DNA from: Phyto melanocephala
Taxonomy: Eukaryota > Arthropoda > Insecta > Diptera > Rhinophoridae
Length of the DNA stretch: 64,000 nt
NCBI GenBank assembly: GCA_941918925.1
Contig: OW799235.1
Location: 40,942,701-41,006,700 of the forward strand
Reading direction: 5' to 3'
A program made the position numbers and the translations under genes. Shown here one piece after another: positions 37,576 through 48,660 of the stretch (its first letter is position 1; each line of letters opens with the position of its first letter). Below the pieces are notes generated by a model. That model saw only the letters and a list, made by a program, of their open reading frames with translations, was not told where the DNA came from and ran no database searches.

Positions 37576-39439
37576 TATACCCGCCACCAAAAAAATGGTG
37601 GGGGTATATTCATTTTGTCATTCCGTTTGTAACACATCGAAATATCCATTTTAGACCCCATAAAGTATATACATATATTCTGAATCAGGGTTTGATTTTA
37701 TGACGATCTAGCTATGTCCGTCCGTCTGTCTGTTGAAAGCACGATAGAGGTCGCACCGAAAAAGCTAGGGGGCTCAAATTTTGCCAGAACATGTATTATA
37801 GACAAGGTTTGTTTGGTATTGAAAATGGGCTAAATCGGAATATTAGGAAGAGAGTTATAGCTCGAAAAGCAAGAGTAGGTCGAAAAAACCGCGTCTTTCG
37901 AACATCGAATAAAATGGAATTGTGTCCAAACGCATTAACGCAGACTCATGAAACTTCGAATATATATTTCCTGAGTAAAAAAATATTTTTCCCCGAAAAT
38001 TATCTAAATCCATGCATTAGGAAAGGAGTTATCGATCAAAATGTATGAAAATGTATACCGCACAGTGTATTTTTGGGTATATTTAAAAACAAAAACGTCA
38101 TAAAAGCAACAAAATTGGATGTACGACACTGAAATTTTGCACACTTTGCTTTTTGGTGAGACGCTTTTTTGTAACGGAAAATCAATTTGCCACGCCCACT
38201 TTTACGCCCACCTCCCATATAACGTTTTACCTAAAATTCATATAATATCTCTATTAATAAAGATTTTGGAATAATAAAGGGCTATATTGAAACATCTAAG
38301 TTGTACTCATTCGCAAAAACAACTTTGACACGCCTACTATAACGCCCACTTTTCACGTTATCTACCGTTAATGAAATTTAAAAGCTCATAAAGCAGCCAA
38401 AATTAGAGGTATGATGATGAAATTTGCTACCTATATCCTTCTAATCAATGTAATTGTTGTGCCAAAAAGTTTAGGTGACACGCCCACTTTAACACCTACC
38501 TCCCATATAACGGCTTATCTTAAATTCATGTAATTTCTCTATAGACAAAGTTTTTGGGAAAATAAAGGACTATATTGAAATATCTAAGTTGTATTTATTA
38601 GCAGAAACTTCATTGACACGCCTACTTTAACGCCCACTTTCATTGACAGACTACATTTACAAAAGCATTTTAGTAGCATATCGAAGTTATAAAGGGTGGT
38701 TAAATTTTAAGGACCGATGTTGAATTTAAATAAAACACAAATTATTTAAGAAATTATTATCATTTCTTTTTGTAATTATAATATTTGTATGGTTTAATTA
38801 TGTATTTAACAAAATATCGGCCAAATGCCACCCCCCCCCCCTATCCTTGGCGCCACTCTTCTATCTGGTGGTCCAAATTTTCAATGACAATGTTGATGCT
38901 CAATTGTTGAGCATGATATTGAGTCGAGGTTGACTGCTCTTTTGCCACACTATCGCAAAAACCAGCAATGGTTCCCATTCAACGAACTAAGAAGACATTC
39001 AGAGATTTTCTAACATTTTATACAGACCTGTTTTGCAGAAATTTAAATATTTTTTACAATTCTCCCGATTGTGGACGAATTTAAACGATTATGTTGATCA
39101 AAAGAATTACGAAGTGCACAAAATGCATTTTGATTTGAACGCCCATTTTTATTAAAAACCTGAATAACTTTAAAGCGTTGCTCATTTGCGTATCTTTCCA
39201 CTGATTAAATTGAGTAAGTTTGAGATTGAGAAATGTCAAGTGAAATGCAGAAAACAAATTTTAAGACTAGGTGTAGTTTACCTTCAACATGGGCCCTTAA
39301 AATTTAACCACCCTCTACAAAGAAAGTGGTACATATTTTATTATAAAGAGATTATTCCATAATGATTAACAAAATAATAAATATTGTGCTTTATATGTAC
39401 ACAAAATTGGTGGTGGGTATAATATAGTGCTCTTACTTG
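37576..39439 (+). mobile_element. Helitron-like family H1, copy D
   Basis: Same start as B and C. The end reads GGTGGTGGGTATA directly into ATATAGTGCTCTTACTTG, so the hairpin of this copy has been deleted. Lies only 80 bp right of copy C and contains the 624 bp mariner-type insert. Confidence 0.78.
38692..39315 (-). mobile_element. Mariner-type non-autonomous element inside H1 copy D
   Basis: Terminal inverted repeats AAGGGTGGTTAAATTTTAAG / CTTAAAATTTAACCACCCTC next to TA on each side. The complement at 39030-39225 reads SVERYANEQRFKVIQVFNKN then GRSNQNAFCALR and STIGRIVKNI, the N-terminal helix-turn-helix of a mariner transposase. The catalytic domain is gone. Confidence 0.8.
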
Positions 39440-39508
39440 TTTTTTTTGAAAAGTACTGTTTTTCCCCCTCTATATACTTTTTCTCACTTTTCAAATATGG
39501 CAACCCTA

Positions 39509-39984
39509 TGTTGTGTTTATATTTTTATTAACTAAAAACAATTTTGCCAAAATGGAAAGTAAAATTGACAATTTAAGGGCATTTATGGAATTCATTTAGT
39601 TTATGTACATGATATTTTGTGCCACAAAAAGTTCAAAAATAACACAAGCATCAATAAGCATCTCCTCTATTGCACTTGTTTTCCTTTAATAAAAAACAGA
39701 GATGACACTCAGCACAAAATAGTTATCGATAAGTAGAATAAAAATTTTGGTAATGAGAAAATTGTGTTTAAAATTAGTTTTTTTGTATGTGCTTCTTAAA
39801 AGTAATTGTAAACTTTATTTCGAATGCTTTTTCTTTTATTAAAAACATTTTTTAATACAAAAAAATTAAAAAAATAAATCCACAACACAATCAGACTTTT
39901 TGACTGATGCATAAAACGGAACAACGGATAGAACGCATGGTATGTAACTTCAGCTTAACTCCAGTTTTAGGCTATGTTTAATTG
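39509..39984. other. Spacer without recognised features
   Basis: AT-rich DNA between the nested stack and the Ulysses-like element; nothing recognised. Confidence 0.5.
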
Positions 39985-42579
39985 TGTTGCGGGGTATAGG
40001 AACCCAAATGCGGGAAAATTCTATGTCCAGCCCTGAGGAAAAATTTGGTGTGGACGCTAGGCGGAGAAAAACGTCGGGAGGAGGACGAAAACAATTTTTC
40101 CTACCGCCTCGAGTCCCTTAACGCCTAAGATTGTATTTAATGGGAGGGCTTTTAATTAATGCAGGGCATGAGTCAACTCCCGGTCGTAAATTGTGTGGTT
40201 TTTGTTTTGTATTTGGTATTGTTGTTGTGTATTCTATGTGGGTATACACATTTCGGTTTTGTGGTTATGTACCTATGCAAGTTTTTCTGTAAATAAAGGA
40301 TGAAATTTCTGCTGAATTAGTTTAATATGTTTTTTCTTAATAATACTTACCCATGTCCGGAACTGACCCATGATTTTTTTTGTGTCCTAATTGTCCGTGA
40401 AAACCTGTAAATAAAAATAAAAACCAAAAATATTAGCAGGAAAATACTTACCATGTTGTTTTCCGTTTGTTCTCGTTTTCGTTCAGTTGATTTAGTATGA
40501 CGATATGTTAAGATGTATGTGTGGCTGTGTTTAGTAGTAAATGTCTGCAAAGTAGTGTCAACGTCAGCGTAAAATGCAGCGTTGTACATTTCATTCAAGT
40601 TTTGAAATTTCGTGCTTTTGGTGTTATTTACATTTGAAGAATATTTCAAAGAGTAAAACCGATTGGTGGCAATGGTATATGGAGATCAAGGAAAGGGACA
40701 ACTATATAGAAAATAATGAAAGGAAATGGGAATAAAGCGCAAATGTGTTAATTATTTATTTATTTATTAATTATAAGGGAATTTTCTAGAATATATGAAA
40801 ATATATACTCAAATATATAAGTACCGCAAGATTTTGTCAGTATAAAAGTAGAGTTTGGCTGCAGATTTAGTGATTAGTTGGGGTGAAAAATCTGTCTGTG
40901 CAAATCTAAGTTTAGATAATTTAAAAAGTGGTGTTATTAAAATACAAGGTTGTAATAAATTTAAAAGTTCTGTGAGAAAGTGTGAGCTTATCATCTTTAA
41001 AGGAATAGCGAAATTTTGGGCATACATTTTTTATCCTCATCCACCACTTAATATTTGGTAATAAGGAATAGCAAGATCCGAGCGGAATCCTTTCCAGTTA
41101 TATTTAAAGTAGTTTTAAACTACAATATAGAGTAAATCCTACGTAAGTAGAAAAGGATAGTGCAAAAAGTGAACAAGTGTTCAAATTGTGTTTTTTTTTT
41201 ATATGTGCTGAAATAGCTGGCAAAGCCTCTCATCCTGGGAAGTGTCATCTTTTGTGGAAGAGAAAATCCAGGATATATAAGTTCCTAGAGGAAGCCAGGT
41301 AGGCCAGATTTGTTTTTTTTTATTTGAAATTCCAATTGTGCCAGCGGCAAAATAGTTAAAATATACTTACGGGTGCGAGAAAACTCCAACAAAAAGATAA
41401 TTAAAATAAAAGAAGTATTCGAAGTTTTTATAAAAAATTTAAATATTTATTTAGAGAAAATTAAAGTAAAAATCAAATTAGAATATTAAGAGATGAAATT
41501 AAATTATTTAGTGCAAAAATTTCAATGATTTTAAAAATATGGGTATGAAGTAAAAGTAACGTAATTTATTCAAAATTTTTTTTAAATAAAATTAAAGTTA
41601 ATTTATTAAAAATTTAAAGTTAAAGTTAGTAAATGCCAATTTAAGTTATAGAAATTTTATCATGGTCATATTTACATTGTAGTTGTGTTTTTGTGTTTAA
41701 ATATTGTAAGAATCGTGTGATTGTTTAGTTTTGAGTGTGTGAGCTTTTGGTTATTTTTTTTTTTTAGTACATCCGTCCCTCGTTTTACGCGTGTAAATTG
41801 AAAAGAGAAAAGAAGTTTAAGTTTTTTTTTTATAGAAAAAGGTGTTTTTTTTTTACTTACCTGGGGCGCAAATTAGTCGCGCGCTAGAATTGGCGGGTAA
41901 AATTGTTGTGGTAATAAGTGTCGTCTCAGGGAGCTCCTTTAGGCGCAAAAAAAAAATTCTGTTCGTTAGAGGAAAGTCCGTTAAGTTGGAATATATATAT
42001 GAAAATTAATTTGAGCCCTAGAGTGAGGAAATGGTTGAATACAAGAATATATATGTGGAAATAAATAAAAGAGGGCGCGCAGAAAATATTTTTTTTTGAG
42101 GATTTATTTAGATTAGCTTAAGTTTTGTGTTTTTTTTTTTTGGTAATTTTGTATAAGTCGATTTAGTGATTTATTATTATTATTATGTTAGTGTTATTAA
42201 GTTTATTTTATGGTAAAGATTTATTTAAATAAAATTATTATTGTTTTAATATTTTAAACATGGAGTTATGTGAGTGAATTTATTCAAGGGGATTGTTGAA
42301 GTAGTGGTGTGGTGACGTTCGACGGGTTTAAGGGGTCCGAAAGATATGGAACGGATGTTTTGCGGCCATGGTAGGGATATGGGCGGCTGAAGTATAACAC
42401 CTTACTTCCTATTCGTACAGAAGTGTTTCCAGCGTGTGTCTTGACGTTTTGTTTTTGGTGAGTACCTTTGAAAAACTTTATTTCTGGCGGACCGTGGTCA
42501 ACATTAGGGTTGAGAACACCCCCCGGAGAGCAAGCCGCGAGAGCTAGTTAGGTATTCGACCAGCTCCGGTCGCGTAACA
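39985..42579 (+). repeat. 5' LTR (2.6 kb)
   Basis: From TGTTGCGGGGTATAGG to GGTCGCGTAACA. AATAAAGG at about 40292 is a candidate polyadenylation signal. Differences from the other LTR include T-run lengths, ATT-repeat number and a few substitutions. Confidence 0.96.
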
Positions 42580-42585
42580 GAAATA

Positions 42586-42603
42586 TGGCGCCCAAACTAA
42601 AAT
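42586..42603 (+). other. Primer-binding site, tRNA-Lys-like
   Basis: TGGCGCCCAAAC starts six bases after the LTR. The first nine bases equal the tRNA-Lys complement used by many retroelements; the rest diverges. Confidence 0.65.
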
Positions 42604-43834
42604 TAGTGAAAATATTAGCAGAGTAGAATATCTAAACACTGTGCAATAATCCAATAGTTTTGAGCAATAGCCCAACGTATCTTTCTAGCACGTGATAATT
42701 AAGTCGAGCGAATGTCGTATCCGTTTTTAGTAAATGACCTAAAAAGTCCGTTGTGCGAATACGTTTCTACTTTTTAATTAACGTTAGGAATATACTATTT
42801 GTTCAGGCGAGAGTATGGAAAGTTCTTAGATGGTGCTAAGTCCAGTCTAATAGTACGTCGTACCTCGTTTAGTTAAGTTAATGTTAAATTTGTAGTTTCT
42901 GTTTGAATTTCTATGTGTGGAGCAGTTGTAAGAGGAAGCGATATCCGCTCAACCTAAGAGTTAGAGGTCCGTTGTGTCGATCTTTCTTACAAACTGGCCT
43001 CTGAAGATTATGAAGTGTTATAATTTCAGAGCACATAAGGAAATGTTTTGTTTTTGTCTAATATTGATTTCTGGAACATTTTTTTTTTGAATAGCTCTAG
43101 TAAAGAGAGCCAAAATAATAGATAACTGTCGATCCCGCCACGTCAGCAATCCCTGAATAAATATATGATTAAGAAAATAAACTTTTTTTTGTATTGATTG
43201 AAATTTTTATAGTGTGGAGAATTTGTTTGAATCACGTTTTATTTATATTTTCATCATTTTATGTTTATTTGTTGATTTTATTAATCACAAAAGTATTGAA
43301 TTATTTAAATTATTTATTTATTTATTTGGTGGTGTGTGCATTTTTATATAATTTTTATTGTATTTATTTATAGTTTTTTATTTTTTTTTTTACCATTTTT
43401 TTTTGCTATTTTTTTGTTTTATTTGTACATTTATTTATTTAGTAATCTATTTATTTACTTATTTATTTAATTATTTATTTATTTAATTATCGATTTTACA
43501 TAATTTTTATGTGCTTGTATTTGTTTAGTAGTTATAATATTCCTTTTTTTTGTATTTTGTAGCTAGCATTCGTTTTGCTTTGATTACACGATTTTTTTTT
43601 ATATCCCACATTTTATAAACATTTTTTTTTTATCATTTTTACTACTATTTTTTGTTTATTTTACCATTTTTACATTTTTTTTTACCATTATATAGTTTTT
43701 TTTTTACTTTATTTTTTTTGTATCGTTTAAATTGTTTTTTTTTTAATTGTTACGTTTAACGTTGGAGTTTTATTTCAATTGGTGAAGTTAAATAAACGCA
43801 AAACTTTTTTTTATTCGTGTCCTGGTAAGAAGTT
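42604..43834 (+). other. Leader of the Ulysses-like element
   Basis: About 1.2 kb untranslated. The last 500 bp before gag are T-rich with many TTTATTTATT runs, unusual right before a coding region. Confidence 0.8.
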
Positions 43835-45358
43835 ATGTATAGTGAGGTTCAGAAAAAGATTAGAAAGCGAACGATAACACATACTAACTTAAATACAACA
43901 GGAGAAATTCAGCCTAAACAAAGGAAACCAAATATGGCAAATAATGGGAATATTAGAGACCTGTCAGGCTCAATCAATACAAGATCCAGCCAGAGGCAAA
44001 ATCCGGTAGCATTGACACCAAATAACCCAATGGTTTCGAGTCAAGGTCCGTCCGCAAGTAATACGAATACAAATCCCAATACTGTGTCCGAAGTCCGAGA
44101 TGTGACAGTAGGTGAAACGGTCAATGTGCAGAACAATGTTGACCAGAGGGTGAAGGAAATGGTACAACACGAAATGAGTGACATGAGAAAGTCGATATTA
44201 GAACTAACGAGGGTAGTTAAAGAATTATCATCAAGTGGTTCAAGGACAAATGAGTCAAGTAGTTCACGTCCGTGGGAAAATGGTAATATTAATAATGTTA
44301 ATGGTGGTAATATGCTTAATAGAATTGTCGAAGTTCCCACAAATAATTTGTGTGAATATACAAGTCGAAATAATGTTTATGGATTAAGTGAAGATGTCTT
44401 ACCGAATCGTAACACCTCTGCAGGTCAGGATGGAGCTGCTGCTGAATTGGATCCATTAGTAGGCATTAGACAGAGTCCACCAAGCCGTTCAAGATCTGTA
44501 AATATAGACAGTAATAAAATTAGTATACATGTCGATAAATGGGGGATATGTTTTAATGGCAACAATTCTCACATAAGTGTAGAAGATTTCATCTTCAGAA
44601 TTGAACACCTTCAGGCACACTATGGTATTAGTTGGGACGAAATATTGAGAGATTTTCATCTCCTTGTCTCTGGTCCAGCCAAAGATTGGTACTGGCTCCT
44701 TATACGTACTCGTCGCAATTTACCATGGCCAGCACTCAAAACCGAAATATTAAGCCAATACCAAACCAATGTGTCGCATTTTGAAATCCTACGAGATTTA
44801 GTTGAGCGAAAACAACAGGCCCATGAGTCAATAGATGCATTTTTCCATTCTATTTGCAAACTCCGCTCTAGACTTTTACAACCTATTAGTGAATACGAGA
44901 TGATAAAAATATTAAAGCGAAATTTAAAAGAAAGTGTGGCAAAAATAGTTTACCCAATATCGGTCACATCTGTTGAACGGTTGAGAGTCGAATGTCTGGA
45001 GGCTGAACGTCATTTTTTCAAGCGAGAGCCTAAAAACTTGGCTGCAAATCAACGCCCAGCAAGATATGTGAGTGAGGCAAGTGTTGAAGATGTTAATGAT
45101 GCCGAAATATCGTCTGATGAGGTCGCTACTCTAAACTTGAGCCAACAGAAGCAGCATTTAATCTGTTGGAATTGTAAAGTACAGGGGCATGGTTTTAGAG
45201 ATTGTGACTCTACGGAAAGAAATCTCTTTTGCTACCGTTGTGGAAAGCCGAACACCATTGCACCGAAATGTCCTGATTGCCAACAGGGAAACCGTGTCAG
45301 GGGCGTAGGACTGAGGGGGGACCTACGTCCGGCAAAAACCCCGACAGCAAACCAATAA
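43835..45358 (+). CDS. Gag of the Ulysses-like element
   Basis: 507 residues from the ATG at 43835. The N-terminal 200 residues are polar and low in complexity (Asn/Ser-rich). A capsid-like helical region runs from about 230 to 400 (FIFRIEHLQAHYGISWDEIL, GPAKDWYWLL, ESIDAFFHSICKLR). Two nucleocapsid knuckles follow: CWNCKVQGHGFRDC near 444 is standard CCHC, while CYRCGKPNTIAPKC near 466 has Thr where His should be. The last 82 nt overlap pol. Confidence 0.94.
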   Translation: MYSEVQKKIRKRTITHTNLNTTGEIQPKQRKPNMANNGNIRDLSGSINTRSSQRQNPVALTPNNPMVSSQGPSASNTNTNPNTVSEVRDVTVGETVNVQNNVDQRVKEMVQHEMSDMRKSILELTRVVKELSSSGSRTNESSSSRPWENGNINNVNGGNMLNRIVEVPTNNLCEYTSRNNVYGLSEDVLPNRNTSAGQDGAAAELDPLVGIRQSPPSRSRSVNIDSNKISIHVDKWGICFNGNNSHISVEDFIFRIEHLQAHYGISWDEILRDFHLLVSGPAKDWYWLLIRTRRNLPWPALKTEILSQYQTNVSHFEILRDLVERKQQAHESIDAFFHSICKLRSRLLQPISEYEMIKILKRNLKESVAKIVYPISVTSVERLRVECLEAERHFFKREPKNLAANQRPARYVSEASVEDVNDAEISSDEVATLNLSQQKQHLICWNCKVQGHGFRDCDSTERNLFCYRCGKPNTIAPKCPDCQQGNRVRGVGLRGDLRPAKTPTANQ

Positions 45359-48300
45359 ACCATCCTGCTGATAGTAGTAATGTGACACCCAACAACAATA
45401 TTTCCGCTTACATGCCACATATGAGACACCTAGTTCCCTTAAATGTTAGAGAACAATATTATGAGTATGTCCGCTCGAGAATTTTTAATCCCATCAAAAC
45501 TTCAAAGCCCATATCCAAGCGTATTCTAAAAATAAGAGAACATTATAAAGGAAAGCGTTTATTGAGAAAATTAGTTGTAGAGACGGTTAACAAAATTAAT
45601 TATATTGGAAAAGATCCTAGAGTTTTTGTTAATGTAAAAATTGAAGACAAACTGATGTCAGGATTGCTTGATAGTGGAGCATCAGTTAGTATTCTAGGCA
45701 AAGGATGTAGGGAGTTTGTGGAAGAGTTTGGAATTGAGATATTTCCGATTTTTTCGAACGTAAAAACTGCCAGTGGTCAAGCCCATAGAATACTGGGTAA
45801 AATATCTGTGCCCATAAATTTTAAGGATCGAAACAATAAAATAAGTTTGTATTTATGCCCTGATCTAGAACAGTCGCTATACTTAGGTGTAGATTTCTGG
45901 CGCATGTTTAATTTAGCCCCTGAAGTTTTTAATATTGAGGAAATAGAATTGAGTAAAGCTCTGGAAGACTTCGCAGAAGAAAAAGTGAATCACAAAATGG
46001 AACCACATACACTTAATGAAGAACAACAACGTAAACTGAAAGAGGTAATAGCCAAATTTGATTCTTTTGAAGAGAAAGGTTTAGGTAGAACCACGCTAGA
46101 GAAGCATGTCATTAAATTAGTAGATGGTGCCGAACCGGTAAAAGATAGATATTACCCTATATCACCGGCTGTTCAGGAAATAACTTATAAGGAGATCGAT
46201 AAAATGCTTGAGTTAAAGGTAATAGAACTTAGTGAGAGTCCATGGAGTAATAGGACAACAATTGTGAAGAAACCTGGAAAGAATAGATTTTGTTTAGACG
46301 CTCGGAAACTCAATAAACTCACTGTCAAAGATGCGTATCCATTACAGAACATAGACGGAATATTGAGTAGAATCGATGAGACGTATTTCATTAGTAGCGT
46401 CGATTTGAAATTCGCATTCTGGCAGATCGAGTTGGATGAAGAAAGCAGGCCATATACCGCATTTACTGTTGCAGGACGCCCGCTGTATCAATTTAGAGTC
46501 ATGCCTTTCGGCCTTTGCAACGCGGCGCAACGTTTATGCAGGCTTATGGAGCAAGTAATCTCACCGCATCTAAGAGACAACGTCTTCGTCTACCTTGACG
46601 ATTTATTAATTATTTCTGATGGTTTTGAGAAACATTTACGGTTGCTAGAAGAAGTGGCAAAATGCTTGAAGAAAGCTAATCTAACTATCGGTCTAGCTAA
46701 ATCTCAATTTTGTTTTCAGCGACTGAAATATTTAGGATTCATTGTGGGTGGAGGAATGTTGAAAACCGACCCCGATAAAGTTCAGGCTATAAGGGAAATT
46801 AAAGTGCCGAAATCAGCACGAGATGTGCGAAGCTTTTTGGGTACCGCCGGCTGGTATCGCCGCTTTATCAAAAACTTCTCTGTGATATCGTCCCCATTGA
46901 CTGACACTCTGAAAAAGTCAGCAAAATTCGAAATGACTCCTGAGGCAATAACGGCCTTTGAAAACCTGAAAAAAGCCTTAACGTCAGCTCCAGTACTTCG
47001 CCATGCCGATTTTTCTACGCGATTTTATATTCAGTGCGACGCGTGTGACTACGGCGTTGGTGCGGTCTTGTATCAGATTAGTGGTGAAAATGAAGAGCAC
47101 CCTATAGCCTTCTACTCCCAAAAACTCAATTCTTGTCAACGAAATTACACCGTCACTGAAAAGGAGTGTTTAGCCGCGGTAATGGCAGTCAAAAAGTTTA
47201 GACAATACGTGGAGATGATGCCATTTACCATTATTACCGATCATGCCAGCTTAAAATGGCTCATGTCATTAAAGGATTTAACTGGTAGGCTAGCAAGATG
47301 GTCACTCCAATTACAGGCATTCGATTTTGAGATCCAGCATAGAAAAGGTAGTGAAAATGTTGTAGCAGACATGTTGTCCAGATTGCCGAATGAAGGTAGT
47401 GTAGACGATTTGAATATGGAAGATCTACTAGGGTTTGAAACAACTGAATTTCAAAGCCAAGAATATTTAAATCTAATAAGTCACATCCAAAACAACGCAG
47501 CGATGTTACCTGATATAAAAGTAGAGAATGGTCTGGTGTACAAAAAGACTGGTTTAGATCAATTTTCCGAAGAAAGTCAGTGGAAACTATGGATTCCCGA
47601 TACAATTACGCAACCAGTAATTGAAAAAGCACACTCAACGCTAACAACAGCTCATGGAGGAGTCGCAAAAACGCTTGAGCGTCTAAAAAGGCAATTTTAT
47701 TGGCCTAAAATGTCAGTGCAGGTAAAACACTATATTGCAAACTGTCAAGTTTGCAAGGAAACAAAACCCTGCAATATAAATCTTCGTCCCGATATAGGTC
47801 AGCAGGTAATAACAGATAGGCCTTTTCAAAAATTATACGTTGATTTTATGGGCAAATACCCTCGTTCCAAAAAAGGAAATTGTTATATTTTCATCGTTGT
47901 TGATCACTTCACTAAATTTATATTCTTAAAGGCAATGAAAGAGGCCACCACAAATAATGTCATAGAGTTTTTAGTTCATGAAATTTTCAACAAGTTTGGT
48001 GTACCCGAAGTCATACACAGTGACAATGGGAGCCAATTTATCTCGAAAAGTTTTGAAAATCTCCTGAACTCATATAAAATAACACATTTGAAAACTGCAG
48101 TTTATTCGCCGCAAAGCAACGCTAGCGAGCGGGTTAACCAATCCGTATTGGCAGCAATAAGGGTCTATTTGGATAAGGATCATCGCGATTGGGATTTATA
48201 CTTGTCGGAGATAGAATGTGCCATTAGAACATCTATTCATACTGCCACAGGTGTAACCCCATTTTTTGCACTTTTCGGCTACCACATGTATACTAGCGGC

Positions 48301-48660
48301 GCCGACTATAAATTAGGACGAAAACTTAAATCGCTAACGGACCATGAAATTCTTGAATTAGACAGAAATGATAAGTTAGATATTATTCGAGAAAAGATGA
48401 AGCAAAATATGCAAAAGGCATATGAGAGAAGCGCGGAGAGGTACAACAGAGGTGCACGAGTCGTTAGATTTTTACCCGGTCAAGAAGTTTATCGTAGAAA
48501 TACGATATTGAGTAATTTTGGTAAAAATCTAAACTCTAAATTTTGTAAAAAGTTTTTAAAATGTAGAGTAGTCAAATCGGTGGGTAACAACATGTACGAT
48601 TTGGAGACACTACAGGGTAAATCGCTTGGTACGTATCACACGAAAGATATAAAAGTTTAG
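45277..48660 (+). CDS. Pol of the Ulysses-like element (protease, RT, RNase H, integrase)
   Basis: Open in the -1 frame relative to gag, after a TGA at 45274; it has no good ATG at its start, so it is presumably reached by -1 frameshifting in 45277-45358. Protease LLDSGASVSIL near 132. RT with FCLDARKLNKLT and YLDD near 439. RNase H DACDYGVGAVLYQ and TDHASLKWL. Integrase has HSTLTTAHGG ... CQVCKETKP, then VDFMG, HSDNGSQF near 913 and SNASERVNQS for D,D,E. No break in about 1127 codons. GGGGGGAC and GCAAAAACC in the overlap are candidate slip sites but neither fits the simple X-XXY-YYZ rule in the gag frame. Confidence 0.95.
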   Translation: MPTGKPCQGRRTEGGPTSGKNPDSKPINHPADSSNVTPNNNISAYMPHMRHLVPLNVREQYYEYVRSRIFNPIKTSKPISKRILKIREHYKGKRLLRKLVVETVNKINYIGKDPRVFVNVKIEDKLMSGLLDSGASVSILGKGCREFVEEFGIEIFPIFSNVKTASGQAHRILGKISVPINFKDRNNKISLYLCPDLEQSLYLGVDFWRMFNLAPEVFNIEEIELSKALEDFAEEKVNHKMEPHTLNEEQQRKLKEVIAKFDSFEEKGLGRTTLEKHVIKLVDGAEPVKDRYYPISPAVQEITYKEIDKMLELKVIELSESPWSNRTTIVKKPGKNRFCLDARKLNKLTVKDAYPLQNIDGILSRIDETYFISSVDLKFAFWQIELDEESRPYTAFTVAGRPLYQFRVMPFGLCNAAQRLCRLMEQVISPHLRDNVFVYLDDLLIISDGFEKHLRLLEEVAKCLKKANLTIGLAKSQFCFQRLKYLGFIVGGGMLKTDPDKVQAIREIKVPKSARDVRSFLGTAGWYRRFIKNFSVISSPLTDTLKKSAKFEMTPEAITAFENLKKALTSAPVLRHADFSTRFYIQCDACDYGVGAVLYQISGENEEHPIAFYSQKLNSCQRNYTVTEKECLAAVMAVKKFRQYVEMMPFTIITDHASLKWLMSLKDLTGRLARWSLQLQAFDFEIQHRKGSENVVADMLSRLPNEGSVDDLNMEDLLGFETTEFQSQEYLNLISHIQNNAAMLPDIKVENGLVYKKTGLDQFSEESQWKLWIPDTITQPVIEKAHSTLTTAHGGVAKTLERLKRQFYWPKMSVQVKHYIANCQVCKETKPCNINLRPDIGQQVITDRPFQKLYVDFMGKYPRSKKGNCYIFIVVDHFTKFIFLKAMKEATTNNVIEFLVHEIFNKFGVPEVIHSDNGSQFISKSFENLLNSYKITHLKTAVYSPQSNASERVNQSVLAAIRVYLDKDHRDWDLYLSEIECAIRTSIHTATGVTPFFALFGYHMYTSGADYKLGRKLKSLTDHEILELDRNDKLDIIREKMKQNMQKAYERSAERYNRGARVVRFLPGQEVYRRNTILSNFGKNLNSKFCKKFLKCRVVKSVGNNMYDLETLQGKSLGTYHTKDIKV

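Larger units (their letters stand above)
32712..39508. mobile_element. Candidate TIR element hosting nested insertions
   Basis: TAGGGTTGCCAT at 32712 is mirrored by ATGGCAACCCTA ending at 39508, and both sides continue into GTACTG-rich sequence. Removing the two H1 elements inside leaves about 1.4 kb. No target duplication is seen, so the two ends may come from different copies. Confidence 0.45.

Noticed and set aside
32704..39516. 8 bp hAT target duplication around the TAGGGTTGCCAT ends
   Set aside because: ACCTTAAC and TGTTGTGT do not match, so hAT origin of the outer element is unproven.
40347..40649. 100-codon minus-strand frame present in both LTRs of the Ulysses-like element
   Set aside because: Duplicated only because the LTRs are duplicated; its C-terminus changes between copies through a one-base indel, so it is not under coding constraint.
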